The notes under the pieces: model-generated
Told to the model about the DNA's origin: nothing
What the model saw: the letters and a program-made list of their open reading frames with translations, nothing else
The model's database searches: none
Part shown: piece after piece, positions 1 to 12,300 of the stretch
Position numbering within the stretch: position 1 is the stretch's first letter
Layout of the letters: every line of letters starts with the position of its first letter
NCBI GenBank assembly: GCA_021613535.1
Contig: CP075494.1
Coordinates: 7,998,001-8,062,000, forward strand
Reading direction: 5' to 3'
DNA: 64,000 nucleotides
DNA from: Adineta vaga
Taxonomy: Eukaryota > Rotifera
Made by a program: the position numbers and the translations under genes

Positions 1-3000
1 AATAAGATTGAGCAGTATGAATTGTATTTCGAGCGTTTTCTACGGTTGCAGAAAGAATTGTATTGGTATGATTCGAATGATTATCAGATGATATTCTTGG
101 TTGTTCCTTGACAAGAGAAAGAGAGAAAAAAATACAAGGTTAATTTGAAGATAAGACAAGTATTGACGATTCAATTACATGAATTTGTGAGATGAAATAA
201 CCTTCTTGCTGTTGAAGTTGATTGGAAGGATTCGTACCGTCTGAAATAGATGTTTTATTGTTAAGATTAAGTATCATAAAAAATAAATAATGAAAAAAAG
301 GCGTTAAATTTATTTATTTCGTTATCAAATCTTGTTCAAAGATATAGTGATGTTTAGATGATTATTGGGAAGTGGACATTAGAAGCATGAAATAAGCAGA
401 AATTTAGCATAATTCTCATTCCTAATACAATTTGCATCTGAAGAAAGCTATCAGATATGTTCAGGGACAAATCTGAATAAGAAATTTGATTGACATTAGC
501 TGATAAATTATGCGATATTGGTAATCTAACATGTCTGATTCGTCATTTCTATTCTACTCAATTAACATCGATAGGAAAAAAACATATTCAGATTATGAAA
601 GATGTCGTTGTCACAATATTTTCTGTCAATATGGAAGAAAAAAAAACAATCAATGCAATGCATTCATTCGCTTCTCATTACTCTCAGAAGTCTAATTCTT
701 TTAGATAAAAGAATCTTTACCTGAAAATGTTCCACGAATCAATGGTGGTGAATAAACATTTTCTTGATGTACAAAACCTATTTGTGGACGATTTGGTTGT
801 ATAATAGTCGCTCTAGAAATCAAGACAGACATATTCATATCGTTTACCTTTCTTTTTTCATGAATAACTTACTTTCCTGGTGCGATAATATCTTCGATCA
901 TTGTAGATTCTTCATCAGCCATTCCGTCACGACTTGCAGTACCTTCTCGATCTTTTCTCTAGACAAAATTTCATTGTTATATTTTAGAAAGAAAACAACA
1001 AGATAATTTCACACTTTTTTCAAAATAATATCAATATAACCAGCAATTAATTGTGAGATTTGTTGACCTTCATGAGTTTGTACTGAATAATAAGCAGTTG
1101 CATAATCTCCAAAATCCTATGTTAATAAAAGTACAAACGTTAACTTTTGATCAAATCGTATTTCTTACCAATGTAAATGTATTTGGTGATGCTGTCCATC
1201 GTTTTACATGTGTTAATGGCCATACTTCTAAGAACTAAACAGATCAAACACTTCCAATCAATCCATGAATGATAAACAAATAGAATATCTTACGTCTTTT
1301 GTTCGTTCATCAACTCGAACAATCGATTCTTTCGTTACACCAAGAAGACGTGGCACAAGTTTATTTTTCCCTGCCATTTTTTCCTGAAAAATGTTTCGTT
1401 TATAAAAAGAAAAGTCTCTTCATTTTTTTTCAAATTTTAATTACTTTAACAAGAAAAAATGTCACACCATACGTTCGTAATGAACGACACAATTGAGTAT
1501 ATTTCACTTTTCCATCAAGTTCCGAAACGTTCGAATGTTTCTTATGTTCCTTCAAATAGAAAATCAATAAAATTAATATCAAATAACTACAAAAGAAAAC
1601 TTACAATAAAAATTTTTCGTTCCGCGTTTTTTGTTTTCGCATATTCTTTTGGTAATAAATCACGTATACTAAAATAATATCAATCATCAATTTCTCTCTA
1701 CGTAATCGGAAGAATCAATGTTCCGACCCACTTTTTCTTTATTGTCTCTAGAATCATTATTTAGAAAAAAAATCACTTGATTACATTAGAAACAATTCTT
1801 TTTGTTTCATTAAGTACCACCAACACCGTTGGCAATACGGGAAAGAAAATTCTAATCAACTGACAAAAATCAAATGTAAGTAGTAGATTATTCTGAATAG
1901 GAATGTTTCCGTTGATTGTAAAATTAACTCGGTTATTACACATTTGTAAAGAAATTTTTTTTTCTTTCTTTGTTTGAAATATTCTAGTACAAACAAATGA
2001 CCTTACTCGATAATCCCTGGCTTATGTTTTGATTCTTCATAATCACCAAATTGTATTTGACATTGTAAACCAGCGAATTGAATTGCTTCATCATACGTCA
2101 CTGGATGTGTTCCATCGATAATTCCATTTCGACACTAAATAATTTCATTAAAAATTCGTTTTATTTGAAAATTTATGTTATCTACTTGAACATAAAGTAA
2201 ATTTAATTGAACTGGATCACGTTGATCAATATTCGTATCGGAAAAGAAATATTTTCGTCGTAGAACAACTGTTGATTGTTCATCGATATCTTGTTGACGA
2301 AGAGTTTTTGATTGATCAAGCCATAATGCTAGAATAGACCGATTGATAATTATTTCTTAACTTTCCATTTAAACTTACTATCATCATCTGTATGACATTT
2401 TTTTCTTAATTCTTCCATTTTTTTGTCTGTTCGTTGCAATGATCGATCCTATTGAAGATTCAAACGAGTAAAAACAACAGTCTTGTTTATTATTCATATT
2501 AAATTACTCGAAGAAGAGTTGCCGTCTTCGTATTATTACTTCCATCGTCAGCTTCAAGATCATAAACTAATGAATATTCATCATAATTTGCAATGCCAAA
2601 TTTCGTACATATATAAACCATCAATTGAGCGACAATCAATGAATCATCGATAAGAATTGTTTTAACAGTACCGTCAAGTAGTCGAATTTTAAGTGGACGA
2701 TATCGATTTTTATATTCAACATGATCCTAAAGAAGAAAGAGAATTGTTTTAAAGCTTCAAGCTATTTTCTTTTTTCTTTATTTAAGCATACTCCATTTTT
2801 TAAAGGATAATAATTCAATATTTTGGTTGAATCAAGCCAATAACCTCTCGATGAATGTTGTACATCATTAACAAAAAGTCCATATTCCGATACTAAAATA
2901 GAATTTCAAAACAAAATCTTAATTTTTTTGTTTTTCATTTGATTGAAATCTCTTACGATCATTTTCAACAATAAGTGGTAGATATTGTTGAATATTATGA

Positions 3001-3128
3001 ATTATATCGCTAACAAACATTTGAACATCGAATTGCATTGAATGCACACTACTATCACGTGGAATATGGATATTTAATGTCATCATATGTCCACTCGTAT
3101 GATGATTTTCTCCATTACTTGTTACCAT
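1..3128 (-). CDS. TLN: Talin, N-terminal part (runs off left edge)
   Basis: Talin links integrin tails to actin at adhesion sites. The start ATG is at 3126-3128. At least ten exons read leftward, separated mostly by short introns. Reconstructed pieces follow the talin FERM head in order: an F0 segment with YGLFVND and YWLDSTKILNYYPLKNG; F1 with RPLKIRLLDGTVKTILIDDS and DEYSLVYDL; then RDPVQLNLLYVQ, LPKEYAKTKNAERKIF, SLRTYGVTFFLVK, GKNKLVPRLLGVTKE, VKRWTASPNTFTLDFGDY and QQISQLIAGYIDIIL (F2-F3). These are followed by a linker containing DEESTMIEDIIAPGK. The last exon in the window (about 1-110) corresponds to the start of the rod, so the long helical rod and the actin-binding end lie outside. 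Order and motif identity make the family secure. Vertebrate TLN1 and TLN2 cannot be told apart here. A T-rich AG lies about 50 nt upstream of the ATG. Confidence 0.93.
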
Positions 3129-3896
3129 TTTTCTTTTATTTAACGTTGTATGTTGCTGTTCTGAGTTGTAAATTGTTCGTTTATAAACATACTTCTAAAA
3201 TCAAATGATAAAAGAAGAAATTGAATCTGATTTCAAGAATGTTTTAGAAGCGAACAATAGAGAGAACCGTCGATCGTACTGATTATTATTACTTTTACTA
3301 TTCTTTCAGGAAATCGATTCTATTGCAAATAAATGAGGAAAAAAAACGCACGCAGTAAATCAACATACACATATACAACATACTCGATCGACAATGAGAG
3401 TAGTGTATGGCCGCTATTTTGTTGCGTTCAATGGTTCAAAAGGAAGAAGAGAAGAAGAAAAAAAGAAGAAGGAAAAAAAGTCTATTCTTCTTCTTCTTCT
3501 TTTCTCTACGCCTGTTCTGTCCAGTCAACAATGAACTGCATGTTTTTTCTCTCGTTCTCTTCTATCCGTTGAGTATACTCAAGCGAATAATGACCATCGC
3601 AATGGTCAGATCGAGATGACGAGGTATACATGGCACTCAGTTGCGTTTAGTATAGCAGATGTTTAACGTATGGCTACATTCGTATGAATGATAACGATCG
3701 TTTCCTAATGAGCAATCGTCATACCATTTAGTAACGTTATTCTCATCTTGACACAATACTTCCTTTCAATGATCTTCTCTCTTTCTCTCTGTACACATAC
3801 GGAAGAAGAATTGATTCAATAAATATCTTCTTTATATTCAACAATCAATAACAATACATGAACTTAATCGAAAAAGAAAAGAAAACTAACTAGGTT
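3129..3896. other. Intergenic, talin 5' side / TAF1A 3' side
   Basis: No gene seen. It holds purine-rich GAA/GAAGAAG runs (about 3437-3480) with a complementary TTC run just after (3483-3500), and a short palindrome at GACCATCGCAATGGTC (about 3591-3606). The talin promoter and leader should lie in the left part. Confidence 0.6.
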
Positions 3897-5309
3897 CTAA
3901 TTCATCACAGTCAAATATCGATGTAATAACTCCATATGTTCATTCGGTTCATCATTGAACCATTGTTGACGTATATTTAATCGAATTTCTTCGTTATCTA
4001 TTAATATATAAGCTATCATTGCTTTTTCGTAATGAATTTTTTGAAAATTTTGAAAATGAAATTTTCTCCATATGGACTTTCTTATCAACCAATTGTCTTG
4101 AATACATCGAATAACATCTTTTTCATTCATATCAAATGTTAATAAATTCGTTAAGAATAATTTCCATCCATGTACATCATTTCTATTCTTGTCATAATCG
4201 AAATAATCAAATAATCGATCAAATATTTCAATAAAATTTCCAATTGTTTGACAGTAAATTAATACATACGGAGATGAACTTGGATCTAATTCGATTAATC
4301 TCTTCAATATACTTAAATTTGAATCAAACCAATAATGATATTTATATGCATTGATATATGTTGAATGTTGTTGAATATATACTTGAAGAATCGATGGAAT
4401 TTGTTCAACATTTGTATCCGTAATATAAAGAAAATATAGATATTTCAATAGATATATATCATAATTATCGAAATATTCATTGGATAGAAATTGAATTTCA
4501 TGAAAATTTGTTGTTAATTTAAATGTCCATAATTCTAAATCACGTTCATTTTCAATAAGAACTTTAATTGAATTGAAAAATGGATTGATATTTGTTTGAA
4601 ATAAACCATAATCATGTAACCATTGTTGATAATCATATAAAAAATGAAGATTATTGAGCATTAATTGTTCAAATTTTGGATTATATTTAGAAATATATGA
4701 AACATGTTTACATCGACCGGAATAGAATGGTGGTGGAAGACTTTTATAACTTGTTTCAATATCATGATAGAGATGGATGGTTTCAGGATTCAATAAATTC
4801 AAACAAAGATAAGAATAGAATGTTTGAGTTCGATTAATTGTTGGTGAATGAAATAAGATTTCGAATATTTGTAATAGAAATGAACTATCAATTTGATTAT
4901 TATCATGCAAATGTTCAATTAAATAACGAAAAATTAATTGCCAATAGAGACGCATATAAGCTCGACAAAAAGATGATTGAAGAAGTGATTTTAAGTATGG
5001 TAAAATTTTTGTCCATTGATGTTTCATCGAATAATGACGTAGAGTTAATAGTAATGAACGAATTTGATCATCATGATGAATAGTAATTAATTGTTCAAGA
5101 CGAGTAAATGGTTTACCATTGGAATAGAGACGATTGGATGAGATTAAACCGGTATAGATATCAGATTGATATCGACCGGATGATTTGGTTCGACATGGAA
5201 TGTGAGTTGATAAAGAAAGTAAATTGAGCTCATCATTCTCGAGAAAAGATATTTCTGATGATGATGACGATGATGATGATGATATTGAACGATGAAGACG
5301 TTTCGTCAT
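3897..5309 (-). CDS. TAF1A: TATA-box-binding-protein-associated factor RNA polymerase I subunit A-like (TAF1A)
   Basis: A single uninterrupted 470-residue frame. TAF1A is a subunit of the SL1/TIF-IB complex that recruits RNA polymerase I to rDNA promoters in the nucleolus. Similarity to animal TAF1A is weak but collinear: an HQW motif near residue 95 at the start of the helical part, FEILFHSP near 150, then a helical TPR-like body. Near residues 375-440 comes GWKLFLTNLL, followed by IQDNWLIRKSIWRKFHFQNF and EKAMIAYILI, which match the most conserved C-terminal stretch of the family. The length is close to the usual 450 or so. The N-terminus carries a poly-serine run encoded by a GAT/ATC-type trinucleotide repeat (about 5253-5284). 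Lack of introns is unusual beside multi-exon neighbours. The start is the first ATG of the frame, shortly after a TTTTATAG. Assignment is from recognised motifs only. Confidence 0.7.
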   Translation of the reverse strand: MTKRLHRSISSSSSSSSSEISFLENDELNLLSLSTHIPCRTKSSGRYQSDIYTGLISSNRLYSNGKPFTRLEQLITIHHDDQIRSLLLTLRHYSMKHQWTKILPYLKSLLQSSFCRAYMRLYWQLIFRYLIEHLHDNNQIDSSFLLQIFEILFHSPTINRTQTFYSYLCLNLLNPETIHLYHDIETSYKSLPPPFYSGRCKHVSYISKYNPKFEQLMLNNLHFLYDYQQWLHDYGLFQTNINPFFNSIKVLIENERDLELWTFKLTTNFHEIQFLSNEYFDNYDIYLLKYLYFLYITDTNVEQIPSILQVYIQQHSTYINAYKYHYWFDSNLSILKRLIELDPSSSPYVLIYCQTIGNFIEIFDRLFDYFDYDKNRNDVHGWKLFLTNLLTFDMNEKDVIRCIQDNWLIRKSIWRKFHFQNFQKIHYEKAMIAYILIDNEEIRLNIRQQWFNDEPNEHMELLHRYLTVMN

Positions 5310-8300
5310 GAGAGAAAGAAAATCTATAAAAGGCCTATCACTCAGATATATTGCAAACGGATCATTGAATTATTCATATTGTTTAGTCGCGCATGAAAAA
5401 CAAAAGTGTCTAATTTCAAATGAAATCTTACCTCATTGAAAATTTCTTTGTCGACAACCATGAGAATTTACATATAAGAAATAGTGTAAACTGAGAACTA
5501 ATGTAGAATAAGAATAACAATAGGAGATAGATAAACAAGCATTTGTTTTTAAGAATGAGAAGAAAAAGAAAAAGCATAAGATTTTTTCTAATATTGTTCT
5601 TGATTGATATGCTTGTTTGTATTAATAGAAATAGATTCACTCAAATCAAATTATTCTATGTATTATTGCTGCTTTCATCTGTCAAATAGACAAAAGAAAA
5701 AGAGAAGAGAAGTTAACTATCTTGAATAATATAATATGAAGTATATAAACAAAAGTGAATGATATACAATTTGATTAGTTCTTAAATGAAACATAATCAT
5801 CCGATTAAATAATAACACTATCTTTCCATGAACGACAGATAAACTTCAGATATATATTGTTCTCAATCAATTCTTATGTAAATAATATCTGATTTTTTTA
5901 ATCATTGGAACATATGTGTGATGAACATGTTCAGCAAGTCTTGAGGGATAGAATATAAACCATATGCTCTATGTTCATTCTCCTTCTTCTTCTTCTTCTT
6001 CTTTCCTAATAAACGAGCAGGAAGGATCACCTATTGCAATATTTGCATGCAATCTAAATCACGAACTTTTCTTTTAACTATATTACCATCATGTAACTCT
6101 GGATATTTGATCCTATTGATGAGTTTCATTGAAGATGTAATCTTCCTTTTGTTTGTATATCAAACGATACGAATACTAACACTAGTTAGAAATCTTTAAT
6201 GACAAGTTATTCAACAAGATTACTATTTCTATTGAGATTTTCCTTATCATTTATTCGCGGAAGAAGTTCACCTGCTAACTGTCAATATTAACATATTGTA
6301 CATACGATTGTTATCTTTGAATAACATCGATTCTAAGTAGAAGAAAAAACTTGCACATGATGTTCTAAATCGAGTTAATTGAGTCGATTTTAACAGCAGC
6401 ACTTGACGGTTCAGCTTTTCATTTCATTTCCAATTAGTTAGGCAATTTTCACTAGTTAAAAGCATGAACCAACGAATACTAATTAATTAGAGAAAATTTA
6501 TTTTGAAAATTCAAAAAAATCAATTTTCTCTAATTAAATATTTCGATAAAATGAACAAAAATAAATGAAATTTTTATAGATGGCGTTGGTATCGGTGGAG
6601 AAGTTTTCAATTTTATGATCCACAGATTTAGCATTATTGACTGGAACAATGATCGATCGATCCAAACAAGATATTGTGTTGAAATTAATTGTTAACTTTT
6701 AGCAAGAATTCTTTTGCCTTGTTTTGGTATGTGAAATTGACAGAAGAAACAAGTTCTCATATTGATGTACTAACGAACAGACGTTACTGTCACATAAATA
6801 AGAAATAATTGTAAGTTCGCAGAGCGAGCAAGCGTATTCTAGGTCGCTTATTATATATAACCGTTCTTGATATCACATGGTGAACAGCAACATATTTGGT
6901 GAAGTCATTACGCATAATGGTAGGATGAAAACTGCTTATATTTTCGAGAAGTTTCCAGTTACGTGATAAAAAACTCAAAAAAAGAGCTTTTTTTTAAAAA
7001 ATAGTTCAAAACACAGCCAACAGCTATTGCTGTCAGAAGTTAATATAATAAAGAGATAGAGACCATACACTTCATTTCACTCAAGATATACTAACGTTAT
7101 TCTAACGACATCGTAAAGAAGGCTTAAAGAAATAAAGTTTAATGAATCTTTTATTTTTCTAGCGACTCCGACTAAGAAAGAAGCAGAAACAGTAAATGTT
7201 TCTATGATGTCAAAACGCATATTTTGACATATTAAGAATTTTCTGTTCTTTTTTAATAAATGAATTTGCAAGCATTCATTCGAAAAATCTTGTTTTCTTT
7301 CACGCTAAAACGTTAAATCTTCACTACGTGTACAACTGAATAGTTTCTTCAAAAGATTAGAAAATTTTGTAGCACCACAATTCTAAACATTATCACCCAC
7401 ACTCTAACTTTTTGTATTTAAAGTTATACATTGAAAACAAATAACATTCTTCCAATATCAATCGGTTTAGTAAATGCATTACTTTTCTTATGAAATGATT
7501 AGTTTTATATAGACACTGGTCTGCAATATGGAAATCCAATAACCAAAAATGATTCCATCTTGCAGTTAGAAAAGAAAGCACAAAGGAATATTAGTTAGAG
7601 CTTTCGAATGACGATAAATATCTTGAATAATCAGGAAGAAAAATCTATTTATTCCATCTGAATGCTTATTTGTTAGTAAACATTTTATTTATATTTTTTC
7701 GCTTACATGCGATGGCAATGAAAGTCTATGTATAGACCGAGAAAATCTTTCAAAATTTGAATTTCATCTGTCTATTATCTTCAATTTATAAAAAAAATAG
7801 TGCTCGTCATTAGTAGAGTGTATATCAGCAACGATATTGCTGTTCCTTATAGGCGAGGTACTGTTTTCTTGTCTAACTCTTTTTTTCTTCCTTCTGTTCT
7901 TGCTTTTCTGGAGTTTTTCTGCAGACATGACCTAGTTACGATTGGTCTTCTAGAATTCACTCTCTTTCTTTTTTTTCTATTCGCCTCTTCCGCCATCGCA
8001 GTAGTAGTAGTAGCAGCAGTTTACAACAAGAATGAATATGCATCCTGCTCAGCTATGACAAACAGTTCTTTTTATATATAGACAACAAATTTTTTTTCTT
8101 TCCTATGGTTATTTTCCTACTTGACTTCAGTTTGCCTATTATATCAATCCGATGATTTATCGACGAATATCAATGTTTTTTCACTATATATATCTAATAT
8201 TTAATTAACGTAGAACATCTTTTTCTAGTTAAGGCATAAAAACTATAGTATAGAAATCTTATTCCAACTAATTTCTTGTTTTTATTTATTCTCTGAGAGA

Positions 8301-8938
8301 AAATGTCCTTGTAGCAGTGAAATCCTAGAATGTTTGCCATCGAAGAAAATATTCTAGAACATACGATGATCTTTTTTGTTTTTATTTTAATATTACTCGA
8401 GCAATTTATACTACAATACGTACTAGTCTTTTTCTTTTATTTATCATTGATTTTATACTATACTATTGACGTCATTATAGACGCAAAGCTTAATACATAT
8501 GTATAAACAATTTTTTTGTAATTCTTTTGCGATGTCTGCATATAGAATCTGTACGTGAGCAGGCATGTAGATTATGTTTTCTTAGACCTAACGAAATGAA
8601 TATGGAAACTACGCAAAATTCTTTTATGCAGATTATTGTTTGTTTTTAGATAATCTACTTTCTAATCCTATATCTGCTTTTTCTAAATAGTAAACGTCGT
8701 ATTCAGTTTTTTTGTAGAAAATAACTCATAATTATTTCTTTAATAGATATACACAATCAATCGTAAGATCGTGAATGGTCTGCTACTTGAATTGTTTTTT
8801 TAAGTGTACGTTGATTTTTATTCGATTATGTTAAATATAATCGAACAATGACATCATTTGCTTTCAATTTCTTTTTTTTTCTTCATATACTTCAAAGGTA
8901 TTATGTAATCGTTCTGTTTTTTAGATTGTTAAAAAAAA
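5310..8938. other. Long gene-poor interval (3.6 kb)
   Basis: No convincing gene. It is AT-rich and contains a TTC/CTT run near 5983-6003, several short frames with low-complexity hydrophobic translations, and one exon-like stretch on + at about 6555-6704. That stretch is preceded by TTTTTATAG and reads DGVGIGGEVFNFMIHRF then stops; it has no partner exon that I could find. No tRNA cloverleaf or transposon termini recognised. Confidence 0.5.
8911..8924 (+). other. Splice-acceptor-like site upstream of start (cis 5'UTR intron or trans-splice)
   Basis: A pyrimidine-rich run ending in TTAG, 14 nt before the ATG at 8939. It fits the acceptor consensus of the introns inside the gene. Whether it takes a spliced leader cannot be seen from DNA alone. 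Confidence 0.4.
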
Positions 8939-9987
8939 ATGGAACATGATCATTTATGTCGATGGATGTATTTCTTATCAATCATTTCATGTGAGATATT
9001 TATTTTCTTTATATGATTAATGAAAATGTTTTGATTAATTAAGGCATGCTGTTATTTTCCTTAACGGAAAGTAAAGGATTTGGTGGCGGTCGTGGCGGTA
9101 TCAAAGGTGGTTCACGAGGAGCAGGAACGTTCAGTGGAGGTTCAAGTTATAGTCGAGGTAGTTATAAGGCCCCAAGTCAATCGTAAGTGATATCATTATC
9201 TTTCATTTGTTACTTGAATTTAGTTCTTTTGTTTGATATTTCTAGTCGATCTGGAAGTAGTTTCAAAAGTAATGCTATGAGTTTTGCTGCTGGAGCTGCT
9301 GGGGGCGTCGCAGCATATTCATTGATGAGATCAATGTCTGGATCATATCGTAGTCGATCTGACGGTTATTATGGTCCAGGTTATGGAGGTAAGAATTTGA
9401 TTTGATTAAAAAAAATCTTTTGAAACAAATCATTATTTTATATCAGTTGGAGAAACGTGTGTAAATAATCAAGATATGAATGGAACTACTTTTGGAACAT
9501 TTCGTTGTCCACTTTATGGATTTTCTCAAAATGCTAGACATTGTTGTGGTGATTATGGTGAACAATTCTGTTGTCAACGTGAAGGAAACAGGTTAGAGTT
9601 TTGGAATAATCAATATCTCAACATCATTTGATTCTTTTAGTTTTTATCGACGTAGTAGTGCTCATTTTGGATGGATCGTGTTAGCCATTGCCATTCTCCT
9701 TCTTATAATTCTCTTATGGGCTCGACGTCGACGACAACAAAGTATGTTAATAGAATTTATCTTTTAGCCTACCTATGATCATTAATTTTGTCTTTATAGA
9801 AGATATAGTTATGGTTCCAACAGAACCACCACCAATGAATCAATCATCACCATTCTATAATCCACCACCACCTCCAATGGGTTATCCATCACCACCGGCA
9901 GGAAATCCATATGCATATCCACCACAGAATCTACCAGGAAATTTTAATCCATATGCACCACCACCACAACCATTCAAATCATATTAA
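8939..9987 (+). CDS. Single-pass membrane protein: Gly/Arg-rich, Ala/Gly hydrophobic core, six-Cys (CX/Shisa-like) module, Pro-rich tail
   Basis: Six exons with short introns (about 8939-8988, 9044-9182, 9246-9390, 9447-9591, 9641-9739, 9800-9987) join in phase to about 254 residues. The order is: a hydrophobic N-terminus typical of a signal peptide; a Gly/Arg/Ser-rich stretch (KGFGGGRGGIKGGSRGAG); an Ala/Gly-rich hydrophobic patch (SFAAGAAGGVAAYSLMRSM); a Ser/Arg/Tyr/Gly linker; and a six-cysteine module. In that module a lone Cys is followed by FRCP, CCGDYG and FCCQ, a spacing seen in nematode CX modules and in Shisa-type ectodomains. Then comes one TM helix (WIVLAIAILLLIILLW), a stop-transfer RRRRQQ, and a cytoplasmic tail rich in PPP, PYAYPP and PYAPPP. 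No enzyme motif. Function is unknown; a secreted/plasma-membrane adaptor is an inference. A splice-acceptor-like TTTTTTAG ends at 8924, just before the start. Confidence 0.85.
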
Positions 9988-10913
9988 TTTACAAGAAAGT
10001 AAGTCAAGCATGAATACTTTTTCGAGAGAGAGAGAGAATATGCATAAAATGTTGCACAGTTCCTGTGAACGAATAGACAAACTTTGATGGTTGTCAGAAT
10101 AACTTTTCTTTTTGTAAAAATGTCAATTTATTAGTATTCTTTTATATTTAGATAGTGAATAGAATATGAATGATGTTCTATATTCATTAAGAAAGAATGA
10201 TTGACAAATTGTAAATGTCACGGAATCTTATTAATATCATTTTCAAATCTTTTATTTTTTGTCTGTATATTCATCAGTGATTTGATATTTTAAGCATGCT
10301 TTTTATGTATTGTATATATATGTATGTCTACGATTTGTTAATGTTGTTATTTTTCCTCGAAAAAAATATACTATCATTTAATCAAGAAATAAACGTGATC
10401 TTCTGTATAGATTTATTTCAATCAATACTATTCAAAGAGTGGCGTAGAAAAGTTAGATCTAAAACTACTCGATGCCTTCATATATTCCATTCTTAAGTTT
10501 ATCACTTGGATAGCAATCTGGAATGTCCTTTTCAATTTGACAACAGCGAGCTTCTTTTGAAAAAATATAATGGTAAAGGTAGACATCCTTTTTGGTATAA
10601 TTCATTAATTTCTTAGTAGTTGAAAATCTCTCACATTACTGTCTGTCAAATCCTTTCGGAGGATATTTATATATATATATATATATATAGAAAAATAATG
10701 ATCTTCTCTCTAATTGATATCATCTCACTTGTGTATAACAAAGTATGGGAAAGATAGGTAGTATAATTAGTTTGTATTAAAGTACATGGTAATAGTAGTC
10801 AACTAAAGTATCATGAATGTCAGAGTCTAAACAAGAACATGCCCGCATTTTTTAGACGTTATTTATATTTATATTTGTATTATTAAAAGAGAATATACAT
10901 ATATATCATATAA
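9988..10913. other. Intergenic between two convergent genes
   Basis: Convergent 3' flanks of the membrane-protein gene and vasohibin. No gene seen. It contains a GA run (about 10026-10038), a TA repeat, and AATAAA-like hexamers usable as polyadenylation signals in both directions. Confidence 0.55.
10668..10689. repeat. (TA)n microsatellite
   Basis: About eleven uninterrupted TA units in the convergent intergenic spacer. Confidence 0.9.
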
Positions 10914-12300
10914 TTACACACGAATAGCATACGGAACTACTTGACTTTTTTCAGTCAATTGATCGTCACGTGAAGTTATCGGTATCTTTTTCATTGCTGA
11001 TCGTCGACAAGTCATTGTTGACTCATGATTTGACCGAAATGAAATAGGTTGTGAACGATTCGGTAATGCTGCTGCTGTAATCAATGTACTACTTGGTTGT
11101 GTTAAAGATGTTAATGAGACAACTGACTTATACGTCATATGCACATCAACTTGTCTCCATATTCGAATAATTTTATTTAATTCACGTTCATAGTCATTTT
11201 TATCGGTTTTATTAGGTAAAATATCTAAAACTTTCCAATTGATTGTTAAAAATGATTTCAAATCATGAATAATCGGTAAACCAATTCGAACACGTAGGAC
11301 TTTATGACCATATCGTTGATATGAACAAATGAAATCATCGATAAGATCAGAGAGATGTTCGTATTTTCCATCCAAAGTTTTATATGCTAGATCTTCGCGA
11401 CGACTTAAACCTAATGCACCATAGAATTGTTGATATTTAACACCGAGAACAACATGACGATAGATAACTGAATTGAAACGAGTCTTGAATGATATATTGA
11501 AACGATCAAGACCAATAATTCCAGTCGTTAAATATAATGCAATTAGAAATGCTTCAAAACATTTGATTGGTAATGCTTCTGTCATCCTAAAAAAACGGAT
11601 TTTTCTCTATATTAAAGTAAATTCTTACAAGTAAATGTCTTACATCTGGCGAGTCGTATCCATGAGTCCATATATTGATCGAGCAGGATTTAGATCGAAA
11701 AACTGCATGCCAGTATAGTTATATTCCAAACGATAAATATAATTTTGTATTTGTTGTAATTTTTCATGAACTTTTAGACGAGAACTAGAAGCGGTGTGAT
11801 ATGGTGGATCAGGATGAGATTTGGGCGGATAATTGATAACTTTATCACGTAGTGTTTGAATTTCGTTTTCATCTATGAAAATATATGTGATGTTCAGTGG
11901 AAAAACAAATAACTAACAAACAGAAAAGCTATACCAAAAGTGCAAGTGGATTGTAATTTCTATTTATAATCTCGTTTTTACATGTTATCATTGTTGTGAT
12001 GAAGAAAAAACAACTTTTTTTCAACTGTGTACAATATGATTGCATTATTTCCTTCATTCTCAAAACATATGATTACGGTATATTTAAAATCTACATTTTC
12101 GCTAAAAATGATTCTCTTGAGACTCACAGACTTCAAATGCTCGTCGGTAACCAATACCTACGTTTTGGATATTGTTCCTTGCAAAATGTCCACATACGAT
12201 CATTACATCTTTCTGATAATGGTAAACCATCTCGATTTACAAAATATAAAATAGTATCGCCACTTCGCATCGTATCATAGCCGCATGTACTTGCCGCCAT
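10914..12300 (-). CDS. VASH: Vasohibin-type tubulin tyrosine carboxypeptidase
   Basis: Vasohibins remove the C-terminal tyrosine of alpha-tubulin, usually with the small partner SVBP. Three exons: about 12157-12300 (starts MAASTCGYD, contains YFVNRDGLPLSERCNDRMW), about 11647-11877 (LQQIQNYIYRLEYNYTGMQF) and 10914-11588. The intron phases join to give RQMMTEALPIKCFEA. The catalytic Cys is visible in LPIKCFEAFLIALYLT. The catalytic His is in YRHVVLGV. The third, serine position falls in GALGLSRREDL, the strongest family signature. The C-terminal part is basic and Ser/Thr-rich and ends in IRV, as vertebrate vasohibins do. First-intron length (about 280 nt) is large for this window, so a small extra exon could be hidden there. 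An AG acceptor-like site (TTGACAG) lies just upstream of the ATG. Confidence 0.93.

Noticed and set aside
3407-3619. Plus-strand 70-residue frame with Lys/Arg and Phe runs
   Set aside because: Produced by GAA and TTC simple repeats in the talin 5' flank.
6555-6704. Exon-like stretch reading DGVGIGGEVFNFMIHRF
   Set aside because: Good acceptor but no upstream exon, and it stops after about 40 residues.
7800-8081. 93-residue plus-strand frame
   Set aside because: Phe/Ser/Val-rich translation driven by T-rich and GTAGTAG sequence, no exon partners, no motif.
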